Below are positions 58,766 to 64,000 of a DNA stretch of 64,000 nucleotides, one piece after another. Numbering within the stretch: position 1 is the first letter of the stretch; each line of letters opens with the position of its first letter. The position numbers and the translations under genes are program-made. The stretch comes from Panopea generosa (lineage: Eukaryota; Mollusca; Bivalvia; Adapedonta; Hiatellidae). A model generated the notes under the pieces. It was not told the origin of the DNA and did not search any database. It saw only the letters and a list, made by a program, of their open reading frames with translations. The stretch covers positions 44,407,769-44,471,768 of the forward strand of contig CM055903.1 in assembly GCA_029582155.1 (NCBI GenBank), read 5' to 3'.

Positions 58766-59828
58766 GTCGAAAAGCTCCATCACACCCCATTGCCGTTCCA
58801 ATATGTATAGTATCCTAGTGGCAACACCCTCAAATAAATGACCTCACAAACCTACCACATTTACACGTGTTGCTTGTTTATATATACTGACAATTAATTA
58901 ACGAGCAATATGTGATATTTTGATATGGACGAAAAACGCCGTGAAGCATTGGTAAAAAAAAAATAAAATAAGAAAATATATGTCCAAACAAGTCTTATTT
59001 AATCGCCGTAATAGGGGTGAGACGTTGTAGACATAAATAAAGTATCATTTTTTAACAACCGGTAAGTGTTTTTGTCAATTATATACATATTTTAATAAAA
59101 AATTGAGTGTTTTGGCTTCCGCACTGAAATCGGTGCGGAAGATCCACCTATGTAAAAGCGGATGGACTATGCACGTAGAGGACGATTAAATAAAAAAAAT
59201 CAAATCGTTCGACAACGTGCTTTGATATGCACTAGTCCAAACAGAGACATTACATTAAGGGTTAATGTAACATATTCCCTCAGATGACGTCAGTGCGTAA
59301 GCGCCCTCTAGTGGTAACACAGTGGTAAGGTCAGGAAAATCGTGGAATAGCGGGAAAGTTGTGTCTGTTGAAATCTTTATAATGAATATGGATTAAATAA
59401 GGTGATATTATTCCTTAAAGGAATCAATTTTAAACAAAACAATTTTTTTTCTATTTTTTCTTAGATGGTGTCATACTTTTTCAGCCAATAAAATTGCTCA
59501 GATTTCTCAAAACAGAACATTACAATTTACATAGAATGTCATGACCGTCAGTATATGTTGACCTACTACATCAGTCAATGTAATCGCCCCGGGAACCAGA
59601 TAGTAGATCAACATCTAAGCCAATCATAATATAGAAAAATACATGATTTCTTCTGGAGTGGAAGTTCCATACAACTTTTAACCTATGCACAATTGAAACC
59701 AAACTAGCATTTCATCTATTTTTCTCTGCGAATCTTTCATGTTTATAAACAATTGAGATGAAAAGAAAATTTTCGTCAGGGATGTCCCACTTTTTGTGTG
59801 TATTAAATGGTAGAATTTGATTGCTTAT

Positions 59829-60005
59829 TAGGGGCCCTCCGTGGTGGCCGAGTGTGATCTAAGGCGCCGTCTCAACTCCACTTACTCTCACCCCTAAGGT
59901 CGTGGGTTCGAGTCCCGCTCGCTCGAAAAAATTTATGTGAGAAAGTTTGCCAGTTATTTACAGAGAAGACAGCGGTTCTACTCAGATTCATTTTCCACCA
60001 ATTAA
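59829..60005 (+). mobile_element. tRNA-derived SINE (family 2), best-preserved head
   Basis: tRNA-Leu/Ser-like head: A box gtggccgagtgtgatctaag, long variable arm, B box gtgggttcgagtcccgc. Then aatttatgtgagaaagtttg, ccagttatttac and ttctactcagattcatt. Confidence 0.75.
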
Positions 60006-60465
60006 ACTGATATACCAAATATAATCTGAAATGTGTTGAAATGGAGTTAAACCCATTCTTGGATGTTACAATAGAATGTTGACATTTGTTTGTTAAAGAT
60101 TTATCTAAGGGTTATAACTTTTGTTCAGCAGCCTGTGGGAAATGAATTGACCTAAAATTTAAACACAGAGGAATACATAGATGACAATTTATGGGAACTA
60201 TGCAAACAATTAACCAAAATGACATCACCCTGAACAAAAAAGCAAAACTCTGATTGAGGAAAATGTAACAGTTATTATAATTTAAAAGAATTAAACAGTG
60301 TAATAAAGCATTTAAAGTAATAACATCTTATATGTATTTAACATAGAACTATTTTGGCAACTACGACACATGATAAAGACTTCAAGATGACATAAAAACA
60401 TAACAAAATGACTTCAGAGATATTAAAATGTAACTGACTAGTGAGATGCATTTGAAAATCTATAT

Positions 60466-60471
60466 TTTATT
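60466..60471 (-). promoter_or_regulatory. AATAAA overlapping the ankyrin gene stop codon
   Basis: The minus-strand sequence CAATAAAAT contains both the TAA stop and AATAAA. If used, the 3' UTR would be only about 20 bases. It may be coincidence. Confidence 0.3.
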
Positions 60472-61699
60472 GTTTCAGTTTACGTTTTGGTAACAGGTCC
60501 ACGGTAGGTTTTGATCTTGGTGAAGACACGTCACAGAAAGTAATTCTTTCGTGTGGGTTCGGTGATTTCCTATTTGCGTAAATATAGTTTATCCGAGTTC
60601 TGGTTGGATAATCATTATTTCGATATGTGTTAGAATGTTTTTTATGAATGGACGGGAAGTTAGGGGTCGACGTTCGTGGTCCATTGGTTGTATTCAGAAG
60701 TTTTGAGCCAGCTAACACCTGTGTCACTTCTGAAAATGGCGATGGCAAAGATCGAGCACTATAACTTCGCCCGCCCATCGCAGGCTGTCTGCTTCCAGCT
60801 GACAGAGGTTTTCGCTTTTCTTCACCATGAACGAAAGGAATGCCGAGTCTTACAATGGTATCCGGAATACTCTCGATTGAAAAGTTCTTAGGGGCTGGGG
60901 CTGATTTGCTCTGGTGCCATCGGCGACTTTCGAAGTTATAACTACCAACGGTTTTTACGTGATACACAGAATTATCACCTACATAATCTACTGAGTTAGA
61001 ATTCGAATGTTTGAATCCACATTTATGAGCTTTCGACACATGGGATGCTTTGGTTCCCCGTACGTTTACATGTTCTTTCGTACCCACAACGTTATGTTCT
61101 AGCTTTGGTACATTCTGGAGAACCGGTGGTGAAACAGGTGACATGGTTTCATAGCCTTCATCCTGTCCAAAAACTCTACTTAACTCGTCATTAGATTCTG
61201 CTTTAGAATGATTTGAGTCAGAACACTCGTGTTTCGATGCGGCTGTATGAACACTTTCTCTCTCGGTTATATCAGTTTTATCAGTAAACTCAGTATCAGT
61301 GGCAGATTTTAATCTTTCCAATTTCTCTCCCCTTTCATTCCCTTCACTTGTATATTCTGCTGTTTGAACACTTTGACGTCTTAAATCGTCAGGATCTCTT
61401 ATTGATTTCCTCCGTTTGGCTTTAGTGTCACTTGCATTTTCGCCATTCAGGTCTAGTTTACAAATATCTTCCTCACCGTCATACGAGAAGTCATCTTCAC
61501 TGTCTGTCTCTGGAGGTGGGGGTGGGGTCGGTGGGGGTGGGCGCCTCATGCGAACTTCTCGTTCTCGAGGTTGGATAAATGGGAATATATTATTTGAATG
61601 CGTATCCAAAAGTTCAACAATATTGTCCATATTTTTGTCAAACGCCATCTGTCGAGCGTTTACAGAGAACATCTTGATGTCGCCCTTCTCATTCCGCTC
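60467..61699 (-). CDS. Ankyrin-repeat gene, last exon
   Basis: Acceptor taattaatacag precedes GAG CGG. 410 codons plus a TAA stop at 60467-60469. The open frame is more than three times longer than any chance frame in the window and is strongly biased toward Ser, Glu, Lys and Pro. Confidence 0.85.
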   Translation of the reverse strand, partial: ERNEKGDIKMFSVNARQMAFDKNMDNIVELLDTHSNNIFPFIQPREREVRMRRPPPPTPPPPPETDSEDDFSYDGEEDICKLDLNGENASDTKAKRRKSIRDPDDLRRQSVQTAEYTSEGNERGEKLERLKSATDTEFTDKTDITERESVHTAASKHECSDSNHSKAESNDELSRVFGQDEGYETMSPVSPPVLQNVPKLEHNVVGTKEHVNVRGTKASHVSKAHKCGFKHSNSNSVDYVGDNSVYHVKTVGSYNFESRRWHQSKSAPAPKNFSIESIPDTIVRLGIPFVHGEEKRKPLSAGSRQPAMGGRSYSARSLPSPFSEVTQVLAGSKLLNTTNGPRTSTPNFPSIHKKHSNTYRNNDYPTRTRINYIYANRKSPNPHERITFCDVSSPRSKPTVDLLPKRKLKQ

Positions 61700-62631
61700 C
61701 TGTATTAATTAAATATAAAATGGAGATATTAGTATTATGTGGTGACACATACGTTCTGAAAGAACCTCATCATACAAGTATTAATTATTCTACAACTTTT
61801 TGGTCGTCCGTATCCGAGTGGTGTTGGTCTAAGGCGCTGTCTACTGGTGACCACTTGGCTTTCACCGCTGAGTTTGAGCCAAGCTCGTTTCAAAACCTGA
61901 AAAAATGTTACTGGCAGAATGACGGTGGTTCTACTCAGATTCATTCTGAGGTTTTTCTCCACCACTAAAACTGGCTACTTTCTGTTTGAAATTATCTAAG
62001 ACTAGAATAGCTGTCAACAAATATCACATTGAATGCCAAGAAAATAGAGTATGTTTTAACTTATCATAATATGGCGTAAACTGATTTGCAGGGTTTTGCA
62101 GAAATACTTTTTAAGTGACAATTTCGAACGCTAGTGACATGTTGACCATACCACTATGATCATGGCATTATATAGTTGGATATAGTATTCTAAGATTGGC
62201 AAAGTATCATTCTATAATTAAATAATGTAATATTAATTGTTCATGTCTCGGAAATTTGATAGAAGCTGAAATCCTAGTAATAATTAATTAGTAGTTAATT
62301 AGTTTTTATGTTATGAAACATCTTTTAATTTCAAACAAAAATGGTGATACCCATGATTTGATTTGATTGTAATATGAAATATATGATTACTTGAGAAAAA
62401 GCCTGTTTCGTTCAGCAGATACTCCGAGGCAAGCTTAGAAATTATTTGATTAAATACGATTATGCGGCTGTGTAAATGTTTGTAATGGACACGTTTAAGT
62501 TATGAACAATAATCAGTTCAACTTACGACAAGTTTTGCGAGGTGATCCAGATCTATTCCATTGTCAATGAGGAACTCGGCCATTTCTTCCTGTTCTGCTC
62601 GTATAGCCACCATCAGTAGCGTCTCGCCGTA
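60467..62631 (-). CDS. Ankyrin-repeat protein with proline-rich tail (3' part, 5' exons outside window)
   Basis: Two exons are visible, 62527-62631 and 60467-61699, joined in phase 0 and giving the last 445 residues. The first codes an ankyrin repeat (YGETLLMVAIRAEQEEMAEF, then LIDNGIDLDHLAKLV). The second opens with ERNEKGDIKMFSVNARQMAF and DKNMDNIVELLD, a second repeat half. A long low-complexity tail follows: a poly-proline run (RRPPPPTPPPPP), an acidic ETDSEDDFSYDGEED patch, many Ser/Thr/Lys residues, and GYETMSPVSPPV, whose YETM fits a YxxM phosphotyrosine motif. The end is KRKLKQ. No known orthologue is recognised with confidence; an intracellular scaffold is the reasonable guess. The exon at 62631 starts with an acceptor (gttacag), so upstream exons must exist; none was identified before the window edge. 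Confidence 0.8.
61800..61980 (+). mobile_element. tRNA-derived SINE (family 2) in the ankyrin gene intron
   Basis: tatccgagtggtgttggtct then aaggcgctgtct, eroded B box, cggtggttctactcagattc and attctgagg. It lies between the two ankyrin exons, opposite in strand to the gene. Confidence 0.65.
62527..62631 (-). CDS. Ankyrin-repeat gene, penultimate exon
   Basis: 35 codons, acceptor atgttacag, donor GTC|gtaagt, phase 0 on both sides. One canonical ankyrin repeat with GETLLMVAI and FLIDNGIDLD. Confidence 0.82.
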
Positions 62632-64000
62632 CTGTAACATATGTAGTTTTTTTATATGAACAAAATCAATATTACCAAGAATGCTGTCCTTTAAAGCATA
62701 TATTATATATATATATATATATATCAGTTTGTGAAAAATGTCATAGACCCATCAACATACAAACATATAACCATAACACATACAAGTAGTAAAAACACGT
62801 AATCAACGCCGCAGTTAAACAATGGCACCGTGTTATACTTGTCATTAATATAAACTTAAATCCAAAACCCAAATAGTAGAAATTATAATGAAATATTGAC
62901 ACTTGTAAAGCATCATGTGAGGAGAAACGGGTAACCACAAATAATTCATATTTGATCTTTGTTCAAAACATTTTTGTAAATAAAAAAGTTCAATAATTAG
63001 GCACCCTTCTATATAAGATAAGTGTCTAATTGTTGAATTTTTTTCACTGTTTATCAACTCCACAAATTTTAGTATACAAGCATTTTTTCCAAAAAAAAAT
63101 CTTAATAAATTGCTTTCTTGCGGCATGATATTATGCACATTCTAACAAAAAGTGAGATCCATCTTCCAGTGGATTACATATTTAACATTTTCTTTCTTGA
63201 AAAGGTATTCTAACAGGCTTGTGTCAACTACCAGCTTCTTCTTTTAACATACGAACAGAAACTCATAAACGTGTAGGTGCAAATCTAAATTTTGATAGTT
63301 TAACTATGTCTAAATGTGGTTGAAACCTAAAATTTGTAAGGAAATTGTAAGATTTGTCCATAGTTGAATATATAAACGATTTATAAACTGTGAATTGTCT
63401 ATAAGATTGTTCCTATACAATATATAGTGATATGTCTATAAGATTTACTAAAATGAACCGAATGCTAATGAAAGCATTACATAGCAGCGTGACACAAGTT
63501 AAAAGGGATTGTATTGGCATATTACCATCAATTCCCTGTCCTAAATACACACGCTCAGCATGAAAATAGAGATATGCGCGTCTAAAGAGTCTAATTGCAT
63601 AACTTCTTTATTAAAAACATCGGGTTTCTAAAGCTACGTTTTTGTTTTTGTTTTTGTTTACATTCACCATTTTCAACGAACCGCTTTCGGGTTTCCGATC
63701 AATCATCGGATAACATCGTGAAGACTCGTTCCCGATCTTTTTTCGGGAAGTTTACGGAGTTCAATGTAAACATTGCGCAATAGTTTATTGCGGGACGTAA
63801 TAAAGTTTTGGCCAATATTCAATTACTGGTAATTTGATAACTTTCAAGTAAATAAAGGTTATACGTCAATACATAAGCATTATTTTGTGCACACTGCATA
63901 CAGGAAAAGTCTGGATTAACAGCGTGTTTGTGTTACTTGCCCTTTAAATACTTTCTGATCAAGGATCCCCAGGTAATAAACTATAATCTAAACCGTTTAC
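62632..64000. other. Intron of the ankyrin gene, no further exon seen
   Basis: A (TA)n tract at 62702-62725. No minus-strand ankyrin-like exon with splice sites was found up to the window edge. Confidence 0.4.

Larger units (their letters stand above)
51882..60430. other. 8.5-kb region without a recognised gene
   Basis: Includes the gene B upstream region, a family 4 SINE (53405-53550), a diverged duplication (56640-57755), A-rich repeats (58640-58765) and a family 2 SINE (59829-60005). Frames up to 85 codons have no family resemblance, and no splice-linked coding was found on either strand. Confidence 0.45.

Noticed and set aside
59829..59925. Genuine tRNA-Leu/Ser gene
   Set aside because: The head has A and B boxes, but it is followed by the SINE body and tail seen at four other places, and the stems are imperfect.

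Overview
AT-rich, intron-rich eukaryotic DNA, most likely from a bivalve mollusc. This is inferred from a short-chain collagen C4-like gene of the type expanded in bivalves, several tRNA-derived SINE families, many small foldback elements and abundant tandem arrays. There is no operon structure, Shine-Dalgarno context or CRISPR. Most open frames are short chance frames; real coding sequence was recovered by joining exons at GT/AG sites with matching phase.

Four protein genes are supported. (1) Plus strand, 8713-14760: a secreted short-chain collagen C4-like protein in three exons (signal peptide and coiled coil, a short exon, then the cysteine-rich domain). (2) Minus strand, 29851-35554: a rolling stone-like multi-pass membrane protein, four exons, 303 residues. 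(3) Minus strand, 43217-51881: a second rolling stone-like gene with the same exon number and phases but a much longer C-terminal tail, 426 residues. Genes 2 and 3 look like a head-to-tail duplicate pair. (4) Minus strand, 60467-62631 and beyond the right edge: the 3' part of an ankyrin-repeat protein with a proline-rich, acidic, serine-rich tail.

Layout: 0.3-8.7 kb is repeat-rich intergenic DNA (an exonuclease-like fragment, a 56-bp satellite, a DNA-transposon copy whose end is amplified into a 42-bp array, a LINE remnant, AT-rich, 38-bp and 145-bp arrays). 8.7-14.8 kb is the collagen-like gene, with two identical 456-bp transposon-like copies in intron 1. A MULE-like element (14766-16289) with a 9-bp target duplication sits directly behind the stop codon. 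16.5-28.9 kb is a mobile-element graveyard (70-bp dimeric array, PIN-like fragment, foldback MITE, SINEs, LINE RT and ORF1 remnants). 29.4-51.9 kb holds the rolling stone pair, whose introns and spacer carry piggyBac-type MITEs, SINEs and foldbacks. 52-60 kb shows no recognised gene. 60.4-64 kb is the ankyrin gene.

I found no multi-gene system with a clear shared function. The most informative features are the duplicate membrane-protein genes, the transposon that landed on a stop codon, and several small-element families whose internal or terminal modules differ between copies. Family assignments rest on motif recognition by eye.
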